Shown here: positions 16,793 to 24,972 of the stretch, one piece after another | Layout of the letters: each line of letters opens with the position of its first letter | How positions within the stretch are numbered: the first letter of the stretch is position 1 | Assembly: GCA_038237665.1 (NCBI GenBank) | Contig: JBBRYK010000006.1 | Coordinates: 5,730 to 69,729 of the forward strand | Length of the DNA stretch: 64,000 nucleotides | Direction: 5' to 3' | From: JBBRYK01 sp038237665 | GTDB lineage: Bacteria > Actinomycetota > Thermoleophilia > Gaiellales > Gaiellaceae | Made by a program: the position numbers and the translations under genes | The notes under the pieces: model-generated | The model's database searches: none | What the model saw: only the letters and a program-made list of their open reading frames with translations | What the model was told of the DNA's origin: nothing

Positions 16793-18130
16793 TCAGGAGT
16801 TGTACGGCTTGAGCTTCGCCTGGATCGGCACGCGCTTGTCGTCCGCGTGTTCCGTGATCGGGAGGTCGAGCTTGAACTTGCCCGACTTCGCCTTCACCCA
16901 CTGGTCGCCGATGATCGGTGTGTTGACCACGTTCGGAATCGGGAACTTGCCCCAGTTGAGCTGTCCGAGAGGCGTCGCGACGTTCAGCTTGCGCATCGCG
17001 TTGGACACCGCGGTCTTGTTCTTGGGGTTCCCGGCCTTCTGGAGCGCGGCGACCGCGACGTCGAACAGCGCTGCGCTGGAGCCGAGGTTCTGGTTCCACT
17101 GCCGCCCCGTCGTCTTCGTGTAGCCGTCGGCGAGCGCCTTCGCGGAGAGGCCGGTGAGGTTCCACTTGTATGGGAACACCGGGTGCCAGTACGCGGCCGA
17201 CGCGAGGTTGTACCCAATCGAGCCGAGCGCCTCCACCTGCGACGGGAAAAGTCCCGTCTTGGCGATCTGTGCGATCTTCACCATCCGGGTATAGCCCTGC
17301 TGCGCGGCCTGGCGCCAGAAGGTGGCGAAGTCGGGGGGGATCGGGAACGTGTTGAAGATCTCACAGTTCTCCGCCTTGAACTTCGCGATCTGCGCGGAGT
17401 AGTCGGTCGTACCGTCCTCGTATGCGCCCGGATCGACGATCGTGTAGCCGGCCTTCTTGAGCAGCGGCCCGAGCGCGGCGCGGATGGCGTTGCCGTCGGC
17501 GTCGTTCGGCCACATCACGCCGACCTTCTTGTTGGTGGAGATCGCCTTCCACTGCGAGATGTAGGCGTTGGCGAAGTCCTGCACGCCGAACGAGAAGTGG
17601 AAGGTCGACTTGAAGCCCTTCTTCGGGTCGCCCTTGCGGCCGAAGAACCACGCCTCCCACGGCTGCACCGTGGAGACGCAGGGCACGCCGGCCGCCTCGG
17701 CCGCGTCGGCGACCGGGTTGTTCGTCTCCGGCGTCGACGTCGAGAGGATCAGGTCGACCTTGTTCTTGTTGATCAGCTCGCGAGCGAGCTGGCCGGCACG
17801 GACAGGGTCTGAGGTGGTGTCCTTGTCGATGATCTGAACGGCGTACTTCTTGCCGTGGATCGTCAGGCCGCCGGCGAGCTTCTTCCGGGCGAGGCCGAGG
17901 ATGTACGGATCCGGCTCGCCGAAGCCGCCGAGCGGGCCGGTGCGCGGGCTGATGAACCCGATCTTCAGCGTGCTGGCCGCATCAGCTTGCTCCGTGACCC
18001 GGATGCTCCCCAACGCGCGTCCCGCGAACGCCCCCGAGAGAGCAAGGCCCGCAAGGCCGGCGCCACCCCGCTTCACCAGCTCTCGACGCGAGACCGCTGT
18101 CTCGAGAATGCCCTCGTGCTCGTCCGACAT
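16793..18130 (-). CDS. Tat-exported ABC solute-binding protein (LivK-like, type I fold)
   Basis: A 445-residue periplasmic-binding-type protein and the first gene of the operon. It begins with a twin-arginine signal (SRRELVKR followed by GGAGLAGLALSGAFAGRAL) and then the mature domain TLKIGFISPRTGPLGGFGE, the start of the receptor-ligand-binding (ANF-type) fold. The pocket region has STSTPETNNPVADAAEAAGVP. It should deliver an aromatic acid, amide or alcohol to LivHM. The ATG at 18130 faces the divergent IclR gene, with a plausible promoter at 18182-18211. Confidence 0.88.
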   Translation of the reverse strand: MSDEHEGILETAVSRRELVKRGGAGLAGLALSGAFAGRALGSIRVTEQADAASTLKIGFISPRTGPLGGFGEPDPYILGLARKKLAGGLTIHGKKYAVQIIDKDTTSDPVRAGQLARELINKNKVDLILSTSTPETNNPVADAAEAAGVPCVSTVQPWEAWFFGRKGDPKKGFKSTFHFSFGVQDFANAYISQWKAISTNKKVGVMWPNDADGNAIRAALGPLLKKAGYTIVDPGAYEDGTTDYSAQIAKFKAENCEIFNTFPIPPDFATFWRQAAQQGYTRMVKIAQIAKTGLFPSQVEALGSIGYNLASAAYWHPVFPYKWNLTGLSAKALADGYTKTTGRQWNQNLGSSAALFDVAVAALQKAGNPKNKTAVSNAMRKLNVATPLGQLNWGKFPIPNVVNTPIIGDQWVKAKSGKFKLDLPITEHADDKRVPIQAKLKPYNS

Positions 18131-18181
18131 GAATGCCCTCCCTCAAACCGTTTACGGAGCCGCGGAACCTACGACGCGAAA

Positions 18182-18211
18182 AACCTACGACACGGAATGT
18201 CCACCCGTCAA
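18182..18211 (-). promoter_or_regulatory. Probable sigma-70-type promoter of the catabolic operon
   Basis: Read on the minus strand there is TTGACG (18211-18206), an 18-bp spacer and TAGGTT (18187-18182), about 50 bp before the ATG of the binding-protein gene. A direct repeat of AACCTACGAC (18166-18175 and 18182-18191) overlaps the -10 element. The call is made by eye only. Confidence 0.5.
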
Positions 18212-18216
18212 GACAC

Positions 18217-18235
18217 TGTTCTACTATGCGGAACA
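18217..18235. promoter_or_regulatory. Inverted repeat TGTTC-N9-GAACA, probable IclR-family operator
   Basis: This 5-bp inverted repeat with a 9-bp spacer lies just upstream of the -35 of the catabolic operon and overlaps the probable start codon of the IclR gene at 18226. Operators of PcaU/PobR-type IclR regulators carry GTTC/GAAC half-sites. The position suits activation of the operon and repression of the regulator's own gene. Binding has not been shown. Confidence 0.5.
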
Positions 18236-19035
18236 TCACGTCCTCGTCCGCGAACGGCCACTCGCAGTCGCTCGAGCGCGGCCTCGCCGTGCTCTCGGCT
18301 TTCCGCCCCGCACGTTCGCACCTCGGCGTCAGCGAGCTCGCCCGCGAGGTCGGCCTGACCCGCAGCACCGTCCATCGCTACGTGGCCACGTTGAGCGCGC
18401 TCGGGTATCTCGAGCAGGACGCCTCGACGCGGAAGTACCGGCTCGGCCCGCGCGTCCTCGACCTCGGTTTCTCCGCGATCAACTCGATGGAGCTGCGCGA
18501 GATCTCGGCGCCGCACCTGCGCGAGCTGAGCGACGAGACGGGCCATACCGTCAACATGGCCATTCTCGACGGCGTCGACATCGTCTATGTCGAACGCTGC
18601 CGAAGCTCGCGAGAGGGTCAGCAGAACATCGACCTCGATCTGCACGTCGGCTCTCGGCTGCCCGCGTACTGCACGTCCATGGGCAAGGTGCTGCTCGCGT
18701 TCCTTCCTGAAGACGAGCGCTCCCGGCGGCTGGATCGGATCGAGCTCACCCAGCGTGGTCCCAACACGATGACCGACACGCGAACCCTGCGGGCCGAGCT
18801 CGAGCGCGTTCGGGATTCCGGCCTCGCAATCAACAACGAAGAGCTCGCCTACGGGCTGCGTTCGATCGCCATGCCCGTCCGCGGCCGCGAGGGCGAGGTC
18901 ACGGCGGCGATCAACCTCGCCGTCCACCGCTCGATGATGTCGATGAAGGATCTCGTGGGGCGGCTGAGCCCACCCCTGCGGCGGGCCGCCGACATGATCT
19001 CCGCCCGCGCCGGGTATCGCCCGAACGGCGTCTAG
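18226..19035 (+). CDS. IclR-family transcriptional regulator of the aromatic operon (PcaU/PobR-like)
   Basis: This 269-residue protein has an N-terminal winged helix (SLERGLAVLSAF, then GVSELAREVGLTRSTVHRYVATLSALGYLEQD) and an IclR effector domain (AILDGVDIVYVERC, GSRLPAYCTSMGKVLLAFLP, NNEELAYGLRSIAMPVRG). That domain usually binds an aromatic acid or pathway intermediate. ATG at 18226 was chosen because starting at 18133 would leave no room for divergent promoters and adds non-homologous sequence. No good ribosome site precedes it, so a leaderless mRNA is possible. Its stop overlaps that of the convergent gene in CTAG. It probably controls the operon it faces. Confidence 0.85.
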   Translation: MRNITSSSANGHSQSLERGLAVLSAFRPARSHLGVSELAREVGLTRSTVHRYVATLSALGYLEQDASTRKYRLGPRVLDLGFSAINSMELREISAPHLRELSDETGHTVNMAILDGVDIVYVERCRSSREGQQNIDLDLHVGSRLPAYCTSMGKVLLAFLPEDERSRRLDRIELTQRGPNTMTDTRTLRAELERVRDSGLAINNEELAYGLRSIAMPVRGREGEVTAAINLAVHRSMMSMKDLVGRLSPPLRRAADMISARAGYRPNGV

Positions 19036-20147
19036 CCCCAGACCTCCGACGCGACCTCGACGAGCAGCCGCAGCTTCGCCACCTGCTCCTCGTAGGTGAG
19101 CGCGTTTCCCTCGACGGTCGAGGAGAAGCCGCACTGCGGCGAGAGGCACAGCTGCTCGAGCGGCGCGTACCGTGACGCGTCCTCGATCCGGCGCTTGAGC
19201 TCGTCCTTCGATTCCAGGTCTCCCCGTTTGGTGGTCACGAGCCCGAGGACGACGCGCTTGTCGCCCTTCGGGAGGAACCTCAGCGGCTCGAAGCCGCCCG
19301 AGCGTTCGTCGTCCCACTCCATGAAGTAGCCGTCGACGTCGAGCTCGTTGAGGAGCGCCTCCGCGACGAAGTCGTAGCCGCCTTCCGCGACCCAGGAGGA
19401 GCGGAAGTTGCCACGGCACATGTGCGTCGTCACGGTCATGCCGGCCGGTCGGCCGTCGAGCGCCGCGTTGACGTGCCGGATGTACTCCAGGTGTTGCCGT
19501 TCCGCATCGCCGCCGATCGACTCGACGTACCGGCGCTGCTCCGGATCGTTCAGGTAGGCGAGGCTCGTGTCGTCGAGTTGAAGGTACGTGCAGCCGAGCT
19601 CACCGAGCCGGCGGAGTTCGTCCCTGTAAGCGGCGACGAGGTCTACCCAGAACTCCTCGACATTCGGATAGACGCTCTCGTCGATGGCGCCGCGGCCGCC
19701 GCGGTAGTGAACCATGCTCGGCGAGGGAATGGTGAGCTTCGGCGTCGCCGTGCCACAGGTGCCCCGGAGGAAGCTGAAGTCGCCTCCGAAGATCGTTCTG
19801 GACAGGCCGATCCGGCCGTCCACGTGGAGCGCAGCGGCCATGAATTCGAGATCGCCCTGCTCATTGTGAAACGTCACCTTGACTTTGTCGTCGGCGGTCG
19901 AGATGCCGTCGAGCTGGTAGATGAAGTCCATGTGCCAGGAGCTGCGGCGGAACTCCCCGTCCGTGGCCGACTGCAGGCCCACGCTCTCCTGCATCGCCAC
20001 TGCTCCGCGGATCGCCTCGTTCTCGGCTGCGCGAAGCTCCCCGGCGTCGATCCGCCCTGCCGCGAGGTCCGCCCGAGCCTGAAGAAGTGCCGGCGGCCGG
20101 AGCAAGCTGCCGACGTGATCCGCGCGAAACGGCGGCCGCTCGAGCAT
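19032..20147 (-). CDS. Cobalamin-independent methionine synthase-like (MetE C-domain) methyltransferase
   Basis: A 371-residue single-domain relative of the MetE C-terminal barrel (YxjG/YxjH-like), too short for a full MetE (about 750). Probable zinc ligands are His and Cys in THMCRGNF, Glu in the segment DGYFMEWDD and Cys in LSPQCGFSS. FRADHVGSLLRP at the N-terminus is a family hallmark. Relatives move methyl groups to thiols from folate or other donors. The donor and acceptor are unknown. Inside a catabolic island it could handle methyl groups from methoxylated aromatics, but that is speculative. It is convergent with the regulator gene. Confidence 0.75.
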   Translation of the reverse strand: MLERPPFRADHVGSLLRPPALLQARADLAAGRIDAGELRAAENEAIRGAVAMQESVGLQSATDGEFRRSSWHMDFIYQLDGISTADDKVKVTFHNEQGDLEFMAAALHVDGRIGLSRTIFGGDFSFLRGTCGTATPKLTIPSPSMVHYRGGRGAIDESVYPNVEEFWVDLVAAYRDELRRLGELGCTYLQLDDTSLAYLNDPEQRRYVESIGGDAERQHLEYIRHVNAALDGRPAGMTVTTHMCRGNFRSSWVAEGGYDFVAEALLNELDVDGYFMEWDDERSGGFEPLRFLPKGDKRVVLGLVTTKRGDLESKDELKRRIEDASRYAPLEQLCLSPQCGFSSTVEGNALTYEEQVAKLRLLVEVASEVWG

Positions 20148-20221
20148 CGCGAGAGGCTAGTCGAGGAACTAGGATCGCGAGTTGGAGGCCTGGCCGACCC
20201 GTTCTCAACCGCGACGCGATC

Positions 20222-20485
20222 ATGCTCAGGGACGCTATTGCCGAGTTGGAGTCGACAGCTCGGCGGCTGGATCCTGGGCAAGAGCAGCGGGACGACCTGT
20301 GGGGCGCTGTAGGGGCTCACGTTCTCGGGAACCTCTCGAGCCTCGGGGAGGCCGCTGCGTTCTCGACCGACGGGGTGCCCGACGCTGAGGCATTTGCAAT
20401 CGCGGAGACGCCGACAGAAATCGCCGATGCGCTGATAACGATCAAAGCCGTGGAGCAGACCGGCATCAACCAGGCGTCGGGGTGA
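20222..20485 (+). pseudogene. 5' fragment of a PLP-dependent group II decarboxylase
   Basis: The 87-residue frame matches only the N-terminus of aromatic-L-amino-acid-type decarboxylases: LRDAIAELESTARRLDPG at the start and VEQTGINQASG at the end. Intact proteins there continue into the GYIPGGG-containing PLP domain. Here a stop follows and the alpha/beta hydrolase gene begins 4 bp later. The PLP lysine and all catalytic parts are absent, so it is a remnant, probably from a deletion that joined two loci. Confidence 0.6.
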
Positions 20486-20488
20486 GAC

Positions 20489-21439
20489 GTGCCACGAATG
20501 ATGGCGCCCTTCAGGCCTAAACGACAGACCCTGGTCGTCGCGGCGCTCGTCGCCGTCATCCTCGTCCTGGTCTACGGCGGCGTTTCCTGGGTCTTCTCGG
20601 ACAAGCTGATCGCGCAGACGTTCAAGCCCCTCGGCCCCGTCGACCTGGCCGCCTTCGGGCTGCCCCAACCCGAGGAGGCAACCATCCCCGGGGACGGCGG
20701 AGCCACGTTGGCAGCCTGGTATTTCGCCAATCCGCGGCACGAACGCTGTGCCGTGGTGATGCTGCACGGCTTCGGCGGCAGCAGATCCGAGATCATCGCC
20801 GCCACCCCGATCTTCTGGGGCCGCGGCTGCGACCTCCTGCTCTACGACGCCCGTGGACACGGCGAGAGCTCACCCTCCCTCCTCACCTACGGCGCCCACG
20901 AGCGGCAGAATCTGCGCCTCGCGATCGACTGGCTGGCCGGCAAGAGCGGGCTGCCGCGGATGCGGATCGGGCTGATCGGGTGGTCGTACGGTGCCGCCAC
21001 CGCGATCCAGGCGGCCGCCGAGGTCTACGACGTCGCCTTCGTCGTCGCCGATTCTTCTTATTCCAGCCTCGGCGACATCGCCCGCGCGCAGGCCGGCAAG
21101 CAGTTCGGGGCGTGGGCCAAGCTCTTCGTCCCCGGCGCCTTGCTGGTCTCCGGGCTGCGCGCCGGCTTCGACGCCAGGGACGTCGCACCGGCGAACGCGA
21201 TCCGAGACGTGCAAGCGCCTGTATTGCTGATCCACTCCCGTCAGGACCGTTTCACTCCGGTCGGGCAATCCGAACGCATCTACGCCCACAGCAACAAGAA
21301 CCGCACCCGGCTCGTCATCCCGGCCTGGGAAGCGGAGCACGGGCATTCCTACACGACCAACGCGGTCGGCTACACCGCCGTGGTCGACCGCTTCCTGCAG
21401 ACGTTGGCCCCCGGGTTCGGCGTGCGCCTCAAGCGGTGA
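20489..21439 (+). CDS. Membrane-anchored alpha/beta hydrolase
   Basis: This 316-residue protein has an N-terminal transmembrane helix (about residues 14-34, LVVAALVAVILVLVYGGV) and then an alpha/beta hydrolase domain. The oxyanion loop is MLHGFGGS, DARGHGES follows, the nucleophile elbow is GLIGWSYGAA (Ser), the acid is in LLIHSRQDRFTP and the His in EAEHGHSYTT. It resembles the BAAT/YqkD-like serine hydrolases anchored on the outer face of the membrane. GTG at 20489 follows a GGGGTGAG ribosome site. Substrate unknown. Confidence 0.75.
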   Translation: MPRMMAPFRPKRQTLVVAALVAVILVLVYGGVSWVFSDKLIAQTFKPLGPVDLAAFGLPQPEEATIPGDGGATLAAWYFANPRHERCAVVMLHGFGGSRSEIIAATPIFWGRGCDLLLYDARGHGESSPSLLTYGAHERQNLRLAIDWLAGKSGLPRMRIGLIGWSYGAATAIQAAAEVYDVAFVVADSSYSSLGDIARAQAGKQFGAWAKLFVPGALLVSGLRAGFDARDVAPANAIRDVQAPVLLIHSRQDRFTPVGQSERIYAHSNKNRTRLVIPAWEAEHGHSYTTNAVGYTAVVDRFLQTLAPGFGVRLKR

Positions 21440-21867
21440 CGGGGAAACGTGATCCTTGGCCCAGGCAGCGACGTTGTTACAACGGGAGCCGCGACAGGCG
21501 CCCGCGAAGCCAAGTCCGGTGCTCGAAACGATCACCAAGCGCTGCCGGGCGTGCGGATGCGGCTGATTGACTTCCATCACCTTCAGCCCCGATGTCGCCA
21601 GCGCCGCACCAAGCGGCTCGCGAAGGCGCCCGTCGACTCACTCCGACCGGGTTGATCTGGCCGTGGCGGCGCACCCATGAGACCAGATCCCGGTGCCCCG
21701 CTGCCGTCGTCGAAAAGACACGCGTGCCGAGCAGCGGTCGGTCAGATCGAGAGCACCGCTGCGCGGTGCGCGTCGGTGTTGGCGTGCTCGACAAGAGCAC
21801 GCCGAGCGAGCTTCGCGGCGTGCTCGCCAAGCGGGTATGACGCCTGCTTCAGGAGCCGCTCGAAGAC
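21440..21867. other. 428-bp region without a convincing gene
   Basis: Short frames exist on both strands, but none has a clear family match. A plus-strand frame ending at 21840 reads VGVLDKSTPSELRGVLAKRV, which recalls the segment before the zinc-binding helix of M48/M56 peptidases but stops there. It may be a decayed fragment. No terminator was identified. Confidence 0.4.
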
Positions 21868-23187
21868 TCAGTGTCGTTCACCTGGGAGGGGGAGCTTGAC
21901 AGTGAAGCTGGTTCCCGTGTGGGGGCGGTTGAGGATTGTGACTGAGCCGTCCATCGCCTCGGTCAGCTCTTTGACGATTGCGAGGCCGAGGCCGCTGCCG
22001 AGGCGGCGGTTGTGGCTGTAGCGCTCGTGGAGGTAGAAGCGTTCGAATGCGCGGGGGAGGTCGTGGCTGTCGATGCCTGGTCCGCTGTCGTTGACGATGA
22101 GCAGGCCGGGTTCGACGGTGACGGTCACGCTGCCGCCGGCCGGGGTCGAGCGGAGCGCGTTCTCGATCAGATTGGAGAGGACCTGGAGCAGGCGGTCGGG
22201 GTCTCCGACGGCCGAGGCTTCTGCCGCGCCGGCGATCTCGAGGCTGACATCGAGCGCGTCGGCCTGGTTCTGGTAGCGGGCCGCCGCGTCGTGTGCGACC
22301 TCGACGAGGTCGAGCGGCTCTCGCTTGACGGTGAAGGTGTGCTGGTTCAGCCTGGCGAGGTCGAGCAGGTCTTGGACGAGCCGCTTGAGTCGCTTGGCCT
22401 CGCGCACGAGAACGTCGGCTGCGGTCTTGGGTTCGATCACGCCTTCGCTGATCGCCTCGGCGTGGCCGGAGATCGCGGTCAGCGGCGTCTTCAGCTCGTG
22501 GCTGACCGAGAGCAGGAAGGCTTTCTCGGTCGCGCGGGCGCGGTTGAGGTCGGCCGCCATCTCGTTGAACGCTTCGGCGAGGGCGACGGCTTCGTCGGGA
22601 CCTGTCGCGGGGATGGGCGAAGGGTGGGCGCCGGCGGCGAGCTTGCGGGCGGCGGCGGCGACACGCCCGACTGGGCGCGCGATCGCTTGGGTCAGTAGGA
22701 GCGCGAAGATGGCCGCCAGGCTGGCGCCGATCAGGCCGGCGACGAGCAGGCTGATCGCGAATGGCCGCCCGTCGGCGGCCTCGAGGCGGGCGGATCGCAG
22801 CAGGATGACGACCCTGCGATCCGCGCGCCGGGCGGCGTAGAGGAACTTGCTTCCGCGGATGGTGAGGGTGCCGTCCGCAGGCCAGCCGGAGCGGAGCGCT
22901 GCGGCGCCGCTTGGAGGAAGGAGGAGCGCGGCCTGGTCGAGTGAGACGATCGAGAGGCGCTGCTCCTGGGTGGCGAGGAAGAGACCGAGGTTGGCGATCG
23001 GCGTGGAGGTGTTCGGTGCGGCCCGTGCCTGGACGGCGAGCAGGTCGGCTTGCCGGTCGAGTGATCTGCGCGCCTCGTGTGTGGCGGAGCGGCGGACGAG
23101 GAGGGCGCCGATCCCGACGGTCACGAAGATCGAGACGAGTACCGCGCTGACGGCGCCCAGGAAGAGCCGCGCGCGCAGTGAGTTCAC
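21868..23187 (-). CDS. Sensor histidine kinase
   Basis: A 439-residue membrane kinase. It has TM1 near residues 8-30, an extracytoplasmic sensor of about 110 residues, TM2 near 145-165, a HAMP linker, a HisKA domain with the phosphorylatable His in SVSHELKTPLTA, and an ATPase domain with N box NLIENALRS, G1 NDSGPGID and G2 GSGLGLAIVKE. It overlaps the upstream response regulator by 4 bp, so the two form a pair. The signal is unknown. The co-transcribed secreted DUF5666-like protein may take part in sensing at the cell envelope. Confidence 0.9.
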   Translation of the reverse strand: MNSLRARLFLGAVSAVLVSIFVTVGIGALLVRRSATHEARRSLDRQADLLAVQARAAPNTSTPIANLGLFLATQEQRLSIVSLDQAALLLPPSGAAALRSGWPADGTLTIRGSKFLYAARRADRRVVILLRSARLEAADGRPFAISLLVAGLIGASLAAIFALLLTQAIARPVGRVAAAARKLAAGAHPSPIPATGPDEAVALAEAFNEMAADLNRARATEKAFLLSVSHELKTPLTAISGHAEAISEGVIEPKTAADVLVREAKRLKRLVQDLLDLARLNQHTFTVKREPLDLVEVAHDAAARYQNQADALDVSLEIAGAAEASAVGDPDRLLQVLSNLIENALRSTPAGGSVTVTVEPGLLIVNDSGPGIDSHDLPRAFERFYLHERYSHNRRLGSGLGLAIVKELTEAMDGSVTILNRPHTGTSFTVKLPLPGERH

Positions 23188-23882
23188 GGCGTTCGCTGGC
23201 TCGCGGGTTGGATTGCCTTGTAGCCGACCCTGCGGATCGTCTGGATCAGCTCTGGCCTGCCGAGCTTGCTGCGCAGCTGTGCGATGTGGACGTCAACGGT
23301 GCGTGTGCCGGCGGGGTACTCGAGGCCCCAGACTTTGTCGAGCAGTCGGTCGCGCGAGACGACCAGGCCCTTGTTCTGGATCAAGCAGGCAAGCAGATCG
23401 AACTCGCGTGCGCGTAGTTCGACGGGATGCCCGGAGACCGTGACCTCGCGCGCGTCGGCGTCGACGATCACGTCCCCGAGGATCAACGTGCCGCCCTGCG
23501 CGACGGTTTCGGTGCGGCGCAACACCGCCTTGATCCGGGCAACGAGCTCGCCTGGGGAGAAGGGCTTCGTGATGTAGTCGTCGGCACCGAGCTCGAGTCC
23601 CCCGATCCGGTCGGCCTCGCCGTCGCGGGCGGTGAGCATGATGATCGGCACGATCGATCCGGCCCGCATGCGCCGGCAGAGGTCGAAGCCGTCGCCATCG
23701 GGGAGGCCGATGTCGAGGACGATCAGCTGCGGCCGCTCACGGTTGAACTCGGCGAGCGCCTCGGCGCTGGTGGCGGCCCAGCTGACGCGGAAGCCCTCGC
23801 GCTCGAGGTAGGCGCGTACGAAGGAGGCGATCCCCTCCTCGTCCTCGACGATCAGGACGCTGGGCCCGTTCACGACCACCAT
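23184..23882 (-). CDS. OmpR/PhoB-family response regulator
   Basis: A 232-residue regulator. The receiver domain has the acidic pocket VEDEEG, phosphoacceptor Asp in LIVLDIGLPDGDG, Thr in MLTARDG and Lys in ITKPFSPGE. A C-terminal winged helix contains LRAREFDLLACL and RTVDVHIAQLRSKLG. ATG at 23882 was chosen because homology begins at GPSVLIVEDEE. The kinase gene follows directly. Confidence 0.9.
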   Translation of the reverse strand: MVVVNGPSVLIVEDEEGIASFVRAYLEREGFRVSWAATSAEALAEFNRERPQLIVLDIGLPDGDGFDLCRRMRAGSIVPIIMLTARDGEADRIGGLELGADDYITKPFSPGELVARIKAVLRRTETVAQGGTLILGDVIVDADAREVTVSGHPVELRAREFDLLACLIQNKGLVVSRDRLLDKVWGLEYPAGTRTVDVHIAQLRSKLGRPELIQTIRRVGYKAIQPASQRTP

Positions 23883-23901
23883 GCCAAAGGTGTGAGGCTC
23901 G

Positions 23902-24759
23902 TTATAGGGCTCCGAACGCCCAGAGCTCGCGGCGGGCTCCGGTGCGGGCGACGGTGACGAAGCCGGGCTTGAGCTGCCCGATCGAGCCGCGTGCTCCGTT
24001 GAAGAAGACGCGCGTCTTCGCGGTGACCGCGATTCTGACGGTGCCGCCCCCTTCGGTGCGGAGCGCGATCGCCTGGCCGGTGACCGTGGCGATCGTGCCG
24101 CGGTAGAGATGCGCACTCGCTTGGCGCGGCGGTGAGAACGCGAACAGCTCGCGCAAGTGGATCGCTTTCTTCTTGCCGTTGTCCTCGGAGCTATCCGCCG
24201 TCGGGCGTACCACGACGACGTGGCCGGCCTTGAGCTCGGAAATCGACGAAGGCTCGCCGTCGAGGTGGAGTTGCGTCGCTCCGTCGATCACCATGGTGAC
24301 GCTCTTGCCCTCGCTGACCAGCACGAGTTGGTTGTGTGAGACGGTGCGCAGAACACCAGCCAGGGGCTTGCCCGAGTGCGGCGGGGTGTGTGCCGGGGAG
24401 AAGGCGTCAACCTCCTGCGCCGCCTGCCCGCTCTTGCCACGCTCGGTCACCACGGCCACGAAGCCGGGTCGCACATCGAGGATCGAAGCCGGATGGCCGT
24501 CGACGAGCACACGCGTGCGCGCATCGACGGCCACGGCGACCGTGCTCCCGTCGAGCGTCTTCAGGACGAGCCCGTCCGCCGACACCGATTGCACAATCCC
24601 GCGCTCGCTCGACGGTCGGTCCCGGCTCGAGGACGGCGTATTCCCCGCCGGCAAATCGGCGGGTTTCCCTGCGCTACCGGCTGACGAAGTGCCCGACCAA
24701 ACGAGCCCGAGCGCAGCAGCGCACACGGGCAGCCAGACTCTCCATCGCCCCGGTTTCAT
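23902..24759 (-). CDS. Secreted protein with three DUF5666-like beta repeats
   Basis: A 285-residue protein with an N-terminal signal (RVWLPVCAAALGLVWSGTSSAG). Three similar units follow near residues 53-120, 133-205 and 218-285. Each has the form GxV-x-L-x-T-xG-x-V-V-x-TRV-x-DG-x-P-S-I-x-L-x-G-V-V, as in GHPASILDVRPGFVAVV and GEPSSISELKAGHVVVV. This resembles DUF5666 (OB-like beta domains) found in exported proteins of unknown role. It lies 19 bp upstream of the response regulator and is probably the first gene of that operon. It may be its target or an accessory sensor. Confidence 0.65.
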   Translation of the reverse strand: MKPGRWRVWLPVCAAALGLVWSGTSSAGSAGKPADLPAGNTPSSSRDRPSSERGIVQSVSADGLVLKTLDGSTVAVAVDARTRVLVDGHPASILDVRPGFVAVVTERGKSGQAAQEVDAFSPAHTPPHSGKPLAGVLRTVSHNQLVLVSEGKSVTMVIDGATQLHLDGEPSSISELKAGHVVVVRPTADSSEDNGKKKAIHLRELFAFSPPRQASAHLYRGTIATVTGQAIALRTEGGGTVRIAVTAKTRVFFNGARGSIGQLKPGFVTVARTGARRELWAFGAL

Positions 24760-24841
24760 CTGCCTCCTAGGTTGCCCGAAAAAGTCATCCGTGCCTACGC
24801 GGTTTGCAAGCGGCGCGTAAAAAAGTCCGCAATCGCAGCGT

Positions 24842-24853
24842 CTGAGCGCTCAG
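24842..24853. promoter_or_regulatory. Perfect 12-bp palindrome CTGAGCGCTCAG in a divergent intergenic region
   Basis: The site lies between the divergent starts at 24759 (minus) and 24973 (plus), in an otherwise gene-free 213 bp. A symmetric site there could be an operator, possibly of the response regulator encoded next door. It could also be a chance restriction-like palindrome. Confidence 0.35.
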
Positions 24854-24972
24854 TTTACGCCCCGAATACACGCGACGACCTCAGCGGCCGACGTGTGCCG
24901 ACAGAATGAGGTGATCGGAAATAACGGCAAGCAGGAGGTACTCACCTGCGCAAACCAAGAAGGGGAGGACTC

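Noticed and set aside
16583..17812. 409-residue plus-strand frame opposite the solute-binding protein
   Set aside because: Antisense shadow. The minus-strand gene has a Tat signal and a family match.
18133..18225. N-terminal extension of the IclR regulator to 18133
   Set aside because: It would overlap the operon promoter, has no homology and leaves only 2 bp between divergent genes.
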